Assembly (NCBI GenBank): GCA_028700655.1
Contig: JAQVSG010000007.1
Span: 1 to 49,798, forward strand
Source: Caldisericia bacterium
GTDB taxonomy: Bacteria > Caldisericota > Caldisericia > UBA6126
Reading direction: 5' to 3'
Length of the DNA: 49,798 nucleotides
Shown here: positions 17,142-27,361 of the stretch, piece by piece
Numbering within the stretch: position 1 is the first letter of the stretch
How the letters are laid out: each line of letters starts with the position of its first letter
Position numbers and translations under genes: made by a program
Notes under the pieces: generated by a model
The model's input: only the letters and a program-made list of their open reading frames with translations
Told to the model about the DNA's origin: nothing
Database searches by the model: none

Positions 17142-18404
17142 ATGTCTAAGAATATCCGATTCATTCACTGTAGCGATCTTCATTTAGAAGCACCATTCAA
17201 AGGTGTGCAACTAGAGAACGAAGAGATTTGGAAACAATTGGAAGGATCTACTTTTAAATCGTTTGAAAAGGTAGTTCAAACCGCTATAGCTCAACAGGTA
17301 GATTTTGTTGTTATTGCAGGTGATATATACAACTCTTCCATGAAAAGCATTCGAGCACAACTCTTTTTTTTGAATCAAATGCGATTGTTAGCTCACCACC
17401 AGATTCCCTGTTTATTTGTACATGGCAACCATGATTCTTTGGATAGTTGGATGATAAAAGCAGAATTTCCTACTTCGATCTTTCAATTCTCTCCCTTTGT
17501 CTCGTGTAAAAGCTTGTATCGTGATAACGAGGACACCCCTTATGTGAATATTATCGGATACAGTTACCCTTCACGAGACATTCAAAAAAATATCGCCAAA
17601 GAAATCGCTGCATTTTCACAATCACTAGACCCAAACACCTATAACGTAGGACTTCTTCATTGCAATGTTGGTGGAGACCCTACCACAGAAAATTATGCCC
17701 CCTGCTCATTGCAAGATCTTCTTGCCTCCAATATTCACTATTGGGCTTTGGGTCATGTACACACTAGAAAAATTCTACACGACGATCATCCAGCGGTAGT
17801 ATATCCAGGAAACATCCAAGGGTTGCACATCAACGATACTCAAAAAAAGGGATTCTACATAGTAAATGTTCATGATGGGGAAACAGAATGCAGCTTTATA
17901 GAAACCAGCTCTTTTCTCTGGTTTCACCCAACCATACAAGTGCAAGAAAAACATATCGATTCCTTGATTGAATCTATGATACAAGAAATGGTAGATCAAA
18001 CCCAAGACTCTCCCGGAATATTCCGTTTTGAATTGGAAGGGCACACCCCTCTTCACCAGGAACTACAGAATCACAACCAAGAAATGGAAGAAACCATTCG
18101 CGAAAACATAGAACAAGAAAATTGTTATTTGGAGTCTATTCGCATACGAACAAAACCCTATTTAGATATGGACGCAATTCGAAAACGAAATGATTTTAGT
18201 AGTTTGTTTTTAAAAAAAACAGAGGACCTTTTGCATACAGAAAACCCCACAGAAAAGATGAAAGAATTGATGGATGAAGCTCTTATGCAAAAACTTTTCC
18301 GCATGATACCAGGAAAAGACACTCAAATTCCGTGGAACCGTATTATTTCCCAAGCACAAGGCCTTGGTTTAGAATTGTTATCGGAAGACCAAAATGAAGA
18401 TTAA
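17142..18404 (+). CDS. SbcD/YhaO-type metallophosphoesterase (DNA repair exonuclease)
   Basis: 420 residues. The five Mre11/SbcD phosphoesterase motifs are in order: HCSDLHLEAPF, IAGDIYNSS, VHGNHDS, LLHCNVGG and ALGHVHTRK. A C-terminal capping and helical region lies beyond residue ~260. These proteins are Mn-dependent nucleases that work with an SMC-like ATPase, and the next gene, overlapping by 11 nt, is exactly such an ATPase (YhaN-like). The ATG follows a modest AATAAGGAATAGGA site. The best comparison is Bacillus YhaO rather than true SbcD, because of the partner type. Confidence 0.9.
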   Translation: MSKNIRFIHCSDLHLEAPFKGVQLENEEIWKQLEGSTFKSFEKVVQTAIAQQVDFVVIAGDIYNSSMKSIRAQLFFLNQMRLLAHHQIPCLFVHGNHDSLDSWMIKAEFPTSIFQFSPFVSCKSLYRDNEDTPYVNIIGYSYPSRDIQKNIAKEIAAFSQSLDPNTYNVGLLHCNVGGDPTTENYAPCSLQDLLASNIHYWALGHVHTRKILHDDHPAVVYPGNIQGLHINDTQKKGFYIVNVHDGETECSFIETSSFLWFHPTIQVQEKHIDSLIESMIQEMVDQTQDSPGIFRFELEGHTPLHQELQNHNQEMEETIRENIEQENCYLESIRIRTKPYLDMDAIRKRNDFSSLFLKKTEDLLHTENPTEKMKELMDEALMQKLFRMIPGKDTQIPWNRIISQAQGLGLELLSEDQNED

Positions 18405-21400
18405 ATCCATGTACATTGACCAGTTTGGTGGATACGAGAAAACAAGAATGAATCTTTCCCCGGGTTTTTCTCTATTTTATGGGCATAACGAAAGCGGAAA
18501 AACGACTTTACGACAATTCTTTCAGCAGGCATTGTTTGGTTTCCCAAAAAAAGCGTCCAAAACCGATACCTTATACCCTCCTTTTAACGGTGGTAAACCA
18601 TCAGGCACAATGCACATCATCACTGCCTCTGACAAAGAATATCAAATTCAAAGACAAGATCAAAAAGTATCGGTTCTTTTCCCAGATCAAACATTGTCCA
18701 ACAAAGAAATTGATCACTCTTTATGGAACGGGATTGACAAAGAAACCTTCCGACAAGTTTTTTGCATGGACGTTAAAGACTGGAATGGACTGTCATTACT
18801 GAATAAAGAAGAAATGCAGAATCGGTTTTTGTCGGCTAGCTTTGGAGTTCGATCACTTTCCTACGCATTAAACCAACTTCAAAAAAAATACAAAGAGATT
18901 TTAATCCCCCACGGCAGAACACAGTTATTGAATACTTTACATAAGGAACTCAAAGAGGTTAAGAAAAAAATTCGCGATAGAGAACAAATGAGTGCCGAGT
19001 ATATCCAATGGAACGATGAAGTAGAATCTCTCAATCATAGCATTCAAGAGATCCAAAAGGACATCGAAACCCTCCAAAAAGAATACGAACAAAGAGCTCT
19101 TTGGAATGATATGAAAAACGATTGGGCATCGTACCAGACAAAAAGTAAGGAGATAGAAAAGTTCCCTCTTCTTTTCAATTCTGTTGAGTTTCCTCAAAGC
19201 AAACTGGAAAAAGCAAAAGAATGGGAAAATGAGATACAAATTCTCACTGAATCGCAGGAAAAGATTAACAAAGAACGATCTACCCTTCAGCAGCAACAAG
19301 AATCTATCTCTATCCCATCTTCTATCCTAAATTTAGCATCTTCTATTCGTCAACTTATCGAGCAAAAAAAACAATATGCCCAAGCAATTGAAGATTTTCC
19401 TATCATACGGTTTGAGAAAAGAAACAAAAAAGAACAAATACGCCAGCTTCTTGCCAAAATTGACCCTCAGTGGAACGAAGATACTCTTCAGAAGAATACT
19501 CCGCAAACAGCAGAAGAAGAATTGCATATTCATCATTTGAGAAAAGATTACAACAATCTTCTGCAACAACTCCAAAATATTGAAAATTCGAAAAGTAAAA
19601 ATGAAGAAGATCAATCCGTTTTGCAACAAAAACTACAAAAAATAGAGAGACACATTCAAGAAGAAAAATCCAAAGTTCTGACAAATCAGGAATATGCTTC
19701 GATTGTCACTCATTATGAACAGTGCAAAGAATTCCAAAAACAGCTTTCTTTTTTGCAGCAAAAAGAATGGGAATCCAGTGTTCAATCTCACGTTCCTGTA
19801 TTGCCACCAAAGCATATCCTAATCATACTCTATTCTTTGCTATTGGTGAGTCTGTCGAGTGTGGCTCTCTTCCAGACTGTTGCAATCGTTCGATATATTG
19901 CATATAGTGCGGGCTTGGGTAGTCTTCTTTCTCTTTTCTACCTCTTGGGCTTTAAGCAGCAAGGAACTTCAAAAAGCGAAACAATGGCATTGAAAGAAAA
20001 AATAGAGGCCTATTGTAAAAAACACCAAATTCCCCTGCATTCTTTTGAAAATTCTGATATCAAAACCCTTTTAACAACATGGGAAGAAACAATTCAAAAT
20101 CATCGAGATCGAATACAAGCTGTTACAAGATGGAACGAAAGTATTATCGACATTCAATCCGATCTATTGCGGCTTGATTCTCAGGTGGAAAAGATCAACA
20201 ATCAACTGGCAGATACAAAACAAAAAGTAACCAACATCGCTCAAAAATGGGACACATGGAAACATACGCATCAGCTCTTAAATCAAATAGAAATTCATGA
20301 TGCAGAACTTTTATTTTCATTAATCAAAGATGCTCAAGGCAAATGGGCTTCATTGGGGCAATACGTAGAGAGACAAGCCTTGCTTAAGGCCACCATTGGC
20401 GATGTACAACGTCAATTAAAAGCTGTTCTTGACAGCCTTGGAGAAAACATATCCAAAGAATCCTTATCCGCAGAATATATCACTTCATTACAAAAACGAT
20501 TGGCTGATGCAGAAGAAGCAGCCCATCGCAAAAAAGAACTCGAGATACACATTGCACAATTACAACGCAATCAAACAGACATACAGGAACGCCTGCATAT
20601 AAAAGTGGAACAATACCATTCCCTTTTGCAGTCATGTCAGGTCTCTGATATGGAGGATTTAGAAATACAAACAAAAAAATACCAGTCCTTCCAAAGAGTA
20701 AAGGAGGAACAAGAATTGCTGTTCCACCGACTGTATGGCAAAGTAGGGAATGAAGAAAAATGGAACATTACGCTGCAAACTCTTTCCAAAATTGATTTTC
20801 AAGAAAATGAAGGAAGCTTGCAGCGTTGCAAAGCCAGTATCTCATCATTAGAAAACCAAGCCAATGATGCCATTGAAAAACGTGGCAAATTACAACAGAA
20901 AAAAGAAGATGTGTATTCCAACACAGAGATGGAGTATCTTCAGCAACAAAAAGAATCTCTTGAAAACAGCTTGCAAGAAAAAGCCGAAGAGTGGTTAACA
21001 TATATGGTTGCGTACAATCTTATCCAAAAAACGAAATCTGTTTTTGAAGAAAAACAGCAACCTGGTGTCATTCGATATGCTAGTGATTGGATTTATGAAA
21101 TCACAGATCATCGATACAGATTAATGAAAACAAGCGATTCTGAAAACAGCCAAGAAAGTTTTGTACTCTACGATACAACCGATAAAAGAAAAACAGAAAA
21201 TGAGTGGAGTGATGGTTTAGCAGATCAGGTTTATCTAGCAATCCGAATTGGCCTCATCCATGAATTATCCGAGCACGGAGAGACATTGCCTGTATTTCTT
21301 GATGACATTTTTGTGCGTTTCGATGCAGAAAGACAAAAGAGAGCAGCAGCTCTCTTGTTTGAAATGTCAAAGAAACACCAAATCTTTTATTTCACTTGCC

Positions 21401-21549
21401 ACAATTCCATTTTGAAACTGTTTCAAACAGTTTCTCAAGAAATACAAAATGGTTCCCCTTCGTTTTATTCTATCAATCATTTTGATCTGCAACCACTTTC
21501 CATGGAGGGTAGTAATGAAAATACAGTGGCCGCATTGTTCAACCCATAA
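18394..21549 (+). CDS. YhaN-like SMC/Rad50-type AAA ATPase
   Basis: 1051 residues. The Walker A motif GHNESGKTT is at residues 30-38; long coiled-coil arms occupy ~170-470 and ~530-890. The C-terminal half of the ATPase follows with DGLADQVYLAIRIGLIHEL and Walker B LPVFLDDIFVRFD. At the tip, where Rad50/SbcC has a CxxC zinc hook, there is instead a hydrophobic pair of helices (~475-520: LIILYSLLLVSLSSVALF and YIAYSAGLGSLLSLFYLLGF), as in YhaN. The complex is therefore probably membrane-linked. Its ATG lies within the last codons of the nuclease gene (11-nt overlap), implying a fixed partnership. Confidence 0.9.
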   Translation: MKIKSMYIDQFGGYEKTRMNLSPGFSLFYGHNESGKTTLRQFFQQALFGFPKKASKTDTLYPPFNGGKPSGTMHIITASDKEYQIQRQDQKVSVLFPDQTLSNKEIDHSLWNGIDKETFRQVFCMDVKDWNGLSLLNKEEMQNRFLSASFGVRSLSYALNQLQKKYKEILIPHGRTQLLNTLHKELKEVKKKIRDREQMSAEYIQWNDEVESLNHSIQEIQKDIETLQKEYEQRALWNDMKNDWASYQTKSKEIEKFPLLFNSVEFPQSKLEKAKEWENEIQILTESQEKINKERSTLQQQQESISIPSSILNLASSIRQLIEQKKQYAQAIEDFPIIRFEKRNKKEQIRQLLAKIDPQWNEDTLQKNTPQTAEEELHIHHLRKDYNNLLQQLQNIENSKSKNEEDQSVLQQKLQKIERHIQEEKSKVLTNQEYASIVTHYEQCKEFQKQLSFLQQKEWESSVQSHVPVLPPKHILIILYSLLLVSLSSVALFQTVAIVRYIAYSAGLGSLLSLFYLLGFKQQGTSKSETMALKEKIEAYCKKHQIPLHSFENSDIKTLLTTWEETIQNHRDRIQAVTRWNESIIDIQSDLLRLDSQVEKINNQLADTKQKVTNIAQKWDTWKHTHQLLNQIEIHDAELLFSLIKDAQGKWASLGQYVERQALLKATIGDVQRQLKAVLDSLGENISKESLSAEYITSLQKRLADAEEAAHRKKELEIHIAQLQRNQTDIQERLHIKVEQYHSLLQSCQVSDMEDLEIQTKKYQSFQRVKEEQELLFHRLYGKVGNEEKWNITLQTLSKIDFQENEGSLQRCKASISSLENQANDAIEKRGKLQQKKEDVYSNTEMEYLQQQKESLENSLQEKAEEWLTYMVAYNLIQKTKSVFEEKQQPGVIRYASDWIYEITDHRYRLMKTSDSENSQESFVLYDTTDKRKTENEWSDGLADQVYLAIRIGLIHELSEHGETLPVFLDDIFVRFDAERQKRAAALLFEMSKKHQIFYFTCHNSILKLFQTVSQEIQNGSPSFYSINHFDLQPLSMEGSNENTVAALFNP

Positions 21550-22573
21550 AAGTTTTGCAAGCGATAACAATTCAGGCATACATCCTGCCATACTGGATGC
21601 AATACAACGGGCCAATCATGGGCATTTTGTGGCGTATGGTGACGATCCATATACACAAGAAGCATTGCGTGTTTTTAAACAAATTTTTGGCGCCTCTACA
21701 GAGACATTCTTTGTATATAATGGAACGGGCGCAAATGTAACCGGCTTGTCAACGATTACAAAAACGTTTCACTCCATTCTCACCACAGACACTGCTCACA
21801 TTGTGTGCGATGAATGTGGAAGTCCTGAAAAAATGACAGGTTGCTCTCTTAAACAACTCCCCAATACATTAGGAAAACTCTCTCCAAGACAACTCTATAG
21901 ATTCTTAGAATACAAAGGCATAGAACACCATTCCCAACCAAAGGTCGTTTCCATTACCCAAGCAACCGAACTAGGAACAGTGTATACTCCGGAAGAAATA
22001 AAGGAAATCTGCGATTTTGCACACCAAAACAATATGTACGTACACCTAGATGGGGCAAGAATTGCCAACGCTGCAGCTACACTCCATCTTCCCTTGAAAG
22101 CGATGACCATGGATTGTGGCGTAGACGTACTCTCTTTTGGGGGTACCAAGAATGGGATGGCGTATGGCGAGGCATTGGTTTTTGCATCCCCAGATCTAGC
22201 AGCAGATGCCTTGTTTGTCCGCAAACAACATGCCCAGTTGGCTTCCAAAATGCGGTTTATATCTGCCCAGTTTTTGGCCTATTTTGACCAAGACTTATGG
22301 CTTCAAAATGCAACCTGTGCCAATCGTATGGCACACTATTTGAAATCCGCTATCCAGAGCCAACTTCCGGAAGTGAGAATTGCAAAACCTGTGGAGTCCA
22401 ATGCTGTTTTTGTCTATCTTCCCAAAAACAAAGCTCCCCTCCTGCAAAAAGAATCCTTCTTTTACCCCTGGGATCAAGACTCGTCAGAATATCGGTGGAT
22501 GACTTCTTTTGATACGACCGAGCAAGATATTGAAGAATTCGTATCCCGAATGAAAAAAATACTTTCTAGCTAA
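21515..22573 (+). CDS. ltaE: Low-specificity L-threonine aldolase
   Basis: About 352 residues of the PLP fold-type I threonine aldolase family, which cleaves threonine to glycine and acetaldehyde. Signatures: SDNNSGIHPAILDAI, ANVTGLST, VHLDGARIAN (Asp179 binds the pyridine nitrogen) and the PLP lysine in DVLSFGGTKNGM (Lys212). The ATG at 21515 has GGAGGG 5 nt upstream; an earlier in-frame ATG at 21449 lies deep inside the yhaN-like gene and adds unrelated residues. The chosen start still overlaps that gene by 35 nt. Its product glycine could feed the glycine cleavage system encoded near the right end. Confidence 0.93.
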   Translation: MKIQWPHCSTHKSFASDNNSGIHPAILDAIQRANHGHFVAYGDDPYTQEALRVFKQIFGASTETFFVYNGTGANVTGLSTITKTFHSILTTDTAHIVCDECGSPEKMTGCSLKQLPNTLGKLSPRQLYRFLEYKGIEHHSQPKVVSITQATELGTVYTPEEIKEICDFAHQNNMYVHLDGARIANAAATLHLPLKAMTMDCGVDVLSFGGTKNGMAYGEALVFASPDLAADALFVRKQHAQLASKMRFISAQFLAYFDQDLWLQNATCANRMAHYLKSAIQSQLPEVRIAKPVESNAVFVYLPKNKAPLLQKESFFYPWDQDSSEYRWMTSFDTTEQDIEEFVSRMKKILSS

Positions 22574-22599
22574 GACAAAACTATCAATCGTGTTACAAT
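22572..22599 (+). promoter_or_regulatory. Leaderless promoter of the lipoprotein gene at 22606
   Basis: AAGACA (22572-22577) and TACAAT (22594-22599) are 16 bp apart and the -10 ends 6 nt before the ATG. No ribosome binding site is present. Confidence 0.55.
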
Positions 22600-22605
22600 A
22601 GTGTC

Positions 22606-24675
22606 ATGAAAACTATCTATTCTTATTTACTATGTTTCATTCTGTTTTCATCCTTTTTTTCTTTTGTTTCTTGTCAAAAATCTAACTCTGGTATCGATGA
22701 TAATGCGTTTCGTGGTTCCTCAATTACAGCTCAAGTCTCACAGCTTACTATCCCGTTCTCTTCCCAAATCTCCAAAAATGCTCGAGTCTTTATTCCAAAA
22801 AGCATACCCGGATCCTATCTTGTTTTTTGTGAATTTGACGGGAACCCTGGCGAAGAAGGAGTCATCTTTCTTGACGATCCCGATTACCCCAGTCACATAC
22901 AACTAAATCTATACTCTGAAGAGGGGAACGAATGGGTAAAAAAAGGGTGGAGCTTAATTCAGGGGGAAGAGCTCGATTGGGTCTATTTACACAAACAATT
23001 TGTATATGTTGGTATTCAACTTTCCAATCAAAAAAAAATCCTCTATATCTATCTTATTGATACTATTAGCGAGGAGTGGACTCTAAGCCGTGTAAATTCA
23101 ATTTATTATGATAAGTTACACATTCAAAATTATCCCGGCGCTTATGGCAACGACGACAAGCCTGAAATTGCTCGATGGATAATGGATTCGGATGGCTCCG
23201 AAACAATACAGCTGTTCCGCCTCGGTAGCTGGGAATACAATTTCGATTTTGTTTTTGCCGAAGATTCCTATGCATTCTTTTTTCCTGATATCGTATCCGA
23301 GTATCAAGAAAAAGTACGATCAAATAGTTCAAATCTTGCCCTTGCTATTCAACTCATTGAATATGAAACATATGCACAACAAAGCGAAGTAGCCCTTCAA
23401 AAGATCAAACGTCTGCTACAATCTACGGCAGGTACTCTCACAATGGAGCAGAAACACCTTCTTATTTCCTTGCAATGTAAATGCTTACTCCAATTGAAAC
23501 AGTTTGAAGAAGCTCAATTGATTCTTCAAAACTGGATCCCCGATATTCCAGAAGAACCTTTTTCTTTAAAAATGACAAAGAAAAGAGCCTACATAGACTT
23601 GCAGGAAGCACTTCTACATCAGAAAGAATACACGGCATCAAAAAGTGTTTGGGATTTAATGCCCAAAATATCCTCCGATGAATACAAAACCAACAATTAT
23701 CCCATTGCATTGAATCCCGCATTAGACTCTTCACCAAAAGCAGACTACATGGAGCGTTATCACAAGATTCAAGACTATTTCGCAAACAGAGAGTTTCATC
23801 AACTGCTTCTCAAATGGAAATCCTTTCAAGAGTGGGGACTGTCAGAAACTCCCGTCATTGTTGTATCAGAACCAACACTGCCTTCTTTCTTATCAGAATC
23901 CTACGAGGGGATGGTTTTGTTTCAGGTAGATCAAATGGGTACCGTTATTGCATGGGCAGATAAGAAAACCATCAAAATAACACCTTTTTTCTTTGTTGAT
24001 TCCTTTTCTCACGAACAAACGATGGATTCTAAACCAGATCGGTTTTATGCAAATGCAGACAAAGTAGGGCTCGTTCTGTTAGAACACCCTTCCAAAGATT
24101 TATTCTTACGGGCTTATCAATATCTCCTACTTAGAAATGGATCGTGGCAATTACAGTGGACATCTCCTTTTTATCCCAATGGATCCATTCATGTAAACGA
24201 ACCCAGTTTTGAAATGGTTACAACCAAAGGGCAAATATTGTTTGATCCCACAGGGAAGAGCTATCTTTTTGGAGAATGCAACTCGTCCACCTATCATCGT
24301 TATTACGAGGAAATATGGATCCTTGAAAACGACACCTACACTCTTATGAACTCAAGTATCGTCCAGTCCCCCTATCAAACTCTTGTTGATTACCTTTATT
24401 ACTTGTATAATAACCATCTTGAAAAAGCGAAAGAGCTTGTTACAGACCCCGCATTAATATCGCAAACGCAGGAGTTAGAGATTGTAGGAAACACAGGGTT
24501 TTATTCCTGCCCAAAATGGGTTCAAAACTCCAAAGGAGAAGACGTGATAACATTTCGAGTGAAAGATAGAGAAACCGTTGCTTTTTATTTTATCCAAAAA
24601 CAAGGGATGTATATTATTTCCCAAGTTGAAGAAGACCCTGATCTGTCTACTCTTCACCCTCAAACCTCCCAGTAG
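22606..24675 (+). CDS. Large lipoprotein with TPR-like helical middle
   Basis: 689 residues. The signal ends with FVSC (Cys23 as lipidated residue). Residues ~40-230 form a beta-rich domain with GNPGEEGVIFLDD and NDDKPEIARWIMDSDG, patterns seen in FG-GAP/integrin-like sheets. A helical stretch (~230-390) resembles tetratricopeptide repeats. The C-terminal third is again beta-rich with no named domain. Nothing enzymatic is visible. It begins a plus-strand series of envelope genes to 28648. It has no Shine-Dalgarno; a -10 box sits directly upstream. Confidence 0.75.
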   Translation: MKTIYSYLLCFILFSSFFSFVSCQKSNSGIDDNAFRGSSITAQVSQLTIPFSSQISKNARVFIPKSIPGSYLVFCEFDGNPGEEGVIFLDDPDYPSHIQLNLYSEEGNEWVKKGWSLIQGEELDWVYLHKQFVYVGIQLSNQKKILYIYLIDTISEEWTLSRVNSIYYDKLHIQNYPGAYGNDDKPEIARWIMDSDGSETIQLFRLGSWEYNFDFVFAEDSYAFFFPDIVSEYQEKVRSNSSNLALAIQLIEYETYAQQSEVALQKIKRLLQSTAGTLTMEQKHLLISLQCKCLLQLKQFEEAQLILQNWIPDIPEEPFSLKMTKKRAYIDLQEALLHQKEYTASKSVWDLMPKISSDEYKTNNYPIALNPALDSSPKADYMERYHKIQDYFANREFHQLLLKWKSFQEWGLSETPVIVVSEPTLPSFLSESYEGMVLFQVDQMGTVIAWADKKTIKITPFFFVDSFSHEQTMDSKPDRFYANADKVGLVLLEHPSKDLFLRAYQYLLLRNGSWQLQWTSPFYPNGSIHVNEPSFEMVTTKGQILFDPTGKSYLFGECNSSTYHRYYEEIWILENDTYTLMNSSIVQSPYQTLVDYLYYLYNNHLEKAKELVTDPALISQTQELEIVGNTGFYSCPKWVQNSKGEDVITFRVKDRETVAFYFIQKQGMYIISQVEEDPDLSTLHPQTSQ

Positions 24676-24688
24676 AAACCTCCCTGCA

Positions 24689-25459
24689 ATGAAAACCCCT
24701 CACAACGACGTAGACTTTAATGCATTGCATGACCTTTTTTCCTTTGTACTTCACCCCACAATCGAAAAAAAATCTCTTCCGCTTTCATTTGGTAGAAAGA
24801 TTGAAGCTGTTTTCCAATATATGTCAGTCAATCTTATTTTACAGCTCCTTCTTGGTTCAGCAATAACGTTCTTTTTGTATTATATAGACTCTCAATTCGG
24901 GGCAACCACTACCAATGCGCTAACAGACTTTGTAAAATCCAGTTCTTATCTCTCTCTTCTCATGCTAGGAGGCATAGTATTACCCTTTTTAGAGGAAGTT
25001 GGTTTTCGGTTGCCTTTACACTTTCATCCACTATCATTAGGAATTTCTCTAGCATACATACTGGTTCTGTTGTATTCACTTGTTTTCCCCCAACCTTCTT
25101 CTTTGGGAACCAACATCCTTGTCGTAATAGCCATTTCTTTGCTCATTGGTGGCCTTTGTGCCTTGCTTTTTTATGGCAAAAGAGATTCCATTGCCTTGTT
25201 TTGGCATCGGCAGTTTCGATGGATTTACTACAGTTTCGCGATTCTTTTTGGCTGTATGCATATATCGAATTTCTCTTCTCCTAGTATTTGGGTGTATCTT
25301 TTTACACCCCTACTTATTTTGCCTCAGTTTCTCTCAGGTCTAGTTTTAGGCTACGTTCGTTTGCAATTTGGTTTCTTTTGGGGTTTTGCCTTTCACGCAC
25401 TATGGAATAGTGCACTTCTATCTTTAGCCTACGTAGTCTATACATTGATTCCCGTGTAA
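24689..25459 (+). CDS. CPBP-family intramembrane metalloprotease
   Basis: About 256 residues and about seven to eight helices. All three CPBP (Abi/Rce1-type) motifs are present: EEVGFR (102-107), a helix with FGCMH, and HALWN near the C-terminus. These supply Glu, Arg and the His/Asn active-site residues. Such proteases process membrane-embedded substrates or bacteriocin-related peptides; the substrate here is unknown. The ATG at 24689 is 13 nt after the lipoprotein stop with no ribosome binding site; the frame is open upstream to 24578, but that part overlaps the lipoprotein gene and looks unlike coding sequence. Confidence 0.85.
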   Translation: MKTPHNDVDFNALHDLFSFVLHPTIEKKSLPLSFGRKIEAVFQYMSVNLILQLLLGSAITFFLYYIDSQFGATTTNALTDFVKSSSYLSLLMLGGIVLPFLEEVGFRLPLHFHPLSLGISLAYILVLLYSLVFPQPSSLGTNILVVIAISLLIGGLCALLFYGKRDSIALFWHRQFRWIYYSFAILFGCMHISNFSSPSIWVYLFTPLLILPQFLSGLVLGYVRLQFGFFWGFAFHALWNSALLSLAYVVYTLIPV

Positions 25460-25495
25460 AGATATCTTCAACCGCTAGTTTTTAGGAGTACCATT

Positions 25496-26260
25496 GTGGA
25501 GCTAAGCATTACAAGCTATATCATGTTGTGTATATTTGGGTTTATTGCTGCGTGGGTAGACAGCATTGCTGGAGGAGGTGGAATCATTACAATCCCCGCC
25601 TACTTAGCCGCAGGAATTCCTCCACAATTCACTCTTGGTACCAATAAATTATCAGCTAGTTTTTCCTCTTTTACCAGTTCGTTACGATATTTTTGCTCCC
25701 AAAAAACAAATCTCCGCCTTATGCTCATTCTAGCGCCTTTTACTTTAGTAGGGTCCATTGTAGGAGTAAGAACCATTTTATTAATTAACAATACATTATT
25801 ACATATTGTGTTGAGTATTGGAATCTTAACAGTTGGCTTGTATTCGATATTTCATCCTTCACTCGGGTCCATAGATTCTTCTTTGCAACATCCTACAAAA
25901 AAAAGTCTTTGGCTTGGGATGCTCTTGTCTCTGGCTTTAGGGTTTTATGATGGGTTTTTCGGTCCAGGTACAGGTTCATTTTTGATGTTTACATTCATAA
26001 AACTGTTTGGCTATGATTATCTTCGTTCCAGCGCAAATGCGCGTTTCCTTAATTTTATTAGCAACATTACTTCGTTGATTACATTCATTGTGTATGGAAA
26101 AGTACTCTTCATTGTTGGTATCCCTGTTGGTATTTGCATGATTGGCGGTTCTTGGTTAGGATCTCATATGGCAATAAAAAATGGGAACAAAATCGTGAAA
26201 CCCATTTTTGTAATTGTAACGATCGCCGTTGCTGTTAAACTAATTATAGACTTACTCTAA
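25496..26260 (+). CDS. TauE/SafE (UPF0721) family permease, full-length
   Basis: 254 residues, about eight helices. Two TauE/SafE repeats are visible: AAWVDSIAGGGGIITIPAYLAAGIPPQFTLGTNKLSASF at the N-terminus and LGFYDGFFGPGTGSFLMFTFIKLFGYDYLRSSANARFLN in the second half. The family exports sulfite, sulfoacetate or related organosulfur anions; the substrate is not clear here. The start is GTG at 25496, with AGGAG 8 nt before it. Confidence 0.9.
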   Translation: MELSITSYIMLCIFGFIAAWVDSIAGGGGIITIPAYLAAGIPPQFTLGTNKLSASFSSFTSSLRYFCSQKTNLRLMLILAPFTLVGSIVGVRTILLINNTLLHIVLSIGILTVGLYSIFHPSLGSIDSSLQHPTKKSLWLGMLLSLALGFYDGFFGPGTGSFLMFTFIKLFGYDYLRSSANARFLNFISNITSLITFIVYGKVLFIVGIPVGICMIGGSWLGSHMAIKNGNKIVKPIFVIVTIAVAVKLIIDLL

Positions 26261-26296
26261 AGTGCTTTTCCGCGAACTGAACACAAAGGAGTAGAA

Positions 26297-27349
26297 ATGA
26301 AACAACTTCTCGGCAATACTATTTGGATCATTCTGTTATCTATAGTTGTCATTGTATTTGTAGTGATATATGGATTGGAACGTTCCCATATGTACTCTAG
26401 CGTTGATTCAATACCTTTTTTAGCCTATACGGAGGAAAATGGTACAAAATCATACAAAGTTCACGAATGGAATGTTGCAAATGGCATTGTTATCTTTGGA
26501 AACGATCCAATATGTACTGTACCATCTACCCAGGACAACTTCATCTGGAATGGAGATACAGATTTTATTTTTGTGAATACTCCTCCCGAAGCAGACTCTT
26601 CCATCCATATGGAAACCTCTGCTAACACGACTTTTATCCGTCAAAAGTCTCTTCTAGCTATACAAAGAGTTTTACGCCCTGATTTACATATTCAGCTTTC
26701 CATTACAGACAATGGAAATCATACGCAAGCAACAGCAGAATATTTTGGTTACAAACGTGACAAGTACAGCCTTAGACCAGACCTAGGAGAGTACTCCAAT
26801 GCAGTCCTTATAAGACCCTTGGATGCCATTGAAATAGAAGCTACCACATATGTATATTTTCAATTTGCTTGGCTTGACAATAGTACAACGCTAAAATTTG
26901 GTGTTATTGAAGGGAAACTTACTAGTAATCTCCTTGATTGGAGAGTAATCACAGATGACATCGGATTTCAAGAAACGGGCAAAGGAAGCAATGTTGTTGT
27001 TTGCCAAGGAAAATTATGGTTCTCGTTACTGGATGGATCAATATATTCTGTTTCTGTTAAAAAAGGAACTCTTGAGAGAAAAGAGAAATTGGAAGAAGCA
27101 TTCGCACTAGGTTCGGAAAACAACACCCAATCCGAATTGTACCGTTTCCAAAATGCTCTTATCATCAGACATTCTCTGCCAGAATCCCCGATAAGTACAA
27201 TTCTTGTTATAGAAAATGATAGAATATCAAATCGTATTGAAGTAGATCAAGATTTCGTTTCTATTTTTCATGCCGAAAAAAAATCAATGTATTATCAGTT
27301 TGAGGCAGGAATGAAAGACTCACAACAATGGACTTTCCCTATCTCATAA
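26297..27349 (+). CDS. Membrane-anchored envelope protein of unknown function
   Basis: 350 residues. One N-terminal transmembrane helix (IWIILLSIVVIVFVVIYGL, ~9-27) is followed by a long beta-rich extracytoplasmic region without recognised domains. AAAGGAG lies about 6 nt before the ATG. The next gene, a lipoprotein, follows 12 nt after the stop with a strong AAGGAGG, so the two are co-transcribed and may act together. Confidence 0.7.
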   Translation: MKQLLGNTIWIILLSIVVIVFVVIYGLERSHMYSSVDSIPFLAYTEENGTKSYKVHEWNVANGIVIFGNDPICTVPSTQDNFIWNGDTDFIFVNTPPEADSSIHMETSANTTFIRQKSLLAIQRVLRPDLHIQLSITDNGNHTQATAEYFGYKRDKYSLRPDLGEYSNAVLIRPLDAIEIEATTYVYFQFAWLDNSTTLKFGVIEGKLTSNLLDWRVITDDIGFQETGKGSNVVVCQGKLWFSLLDGSIYSVSVKKGTLERKEKLEEAFALGSENNTQSELYRFQNALIIRHSLPESPISTILVIENDRISNRIEVDQDFVSIFHAEKKSMYYQFEAGMKDSQQWTFPIS

Positions 27350-27361
27350 GGAGGTAAAACC

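Noticed and set aside
24578-24688. N-terminal extension of the CPBP protease to the ATG at 24578
   Set aside because: It would run 98 bp inside the lipoprotein gene and adds residues unlike the family; the ATG at 24689 is preferred although it lacks a ribosome binding site.
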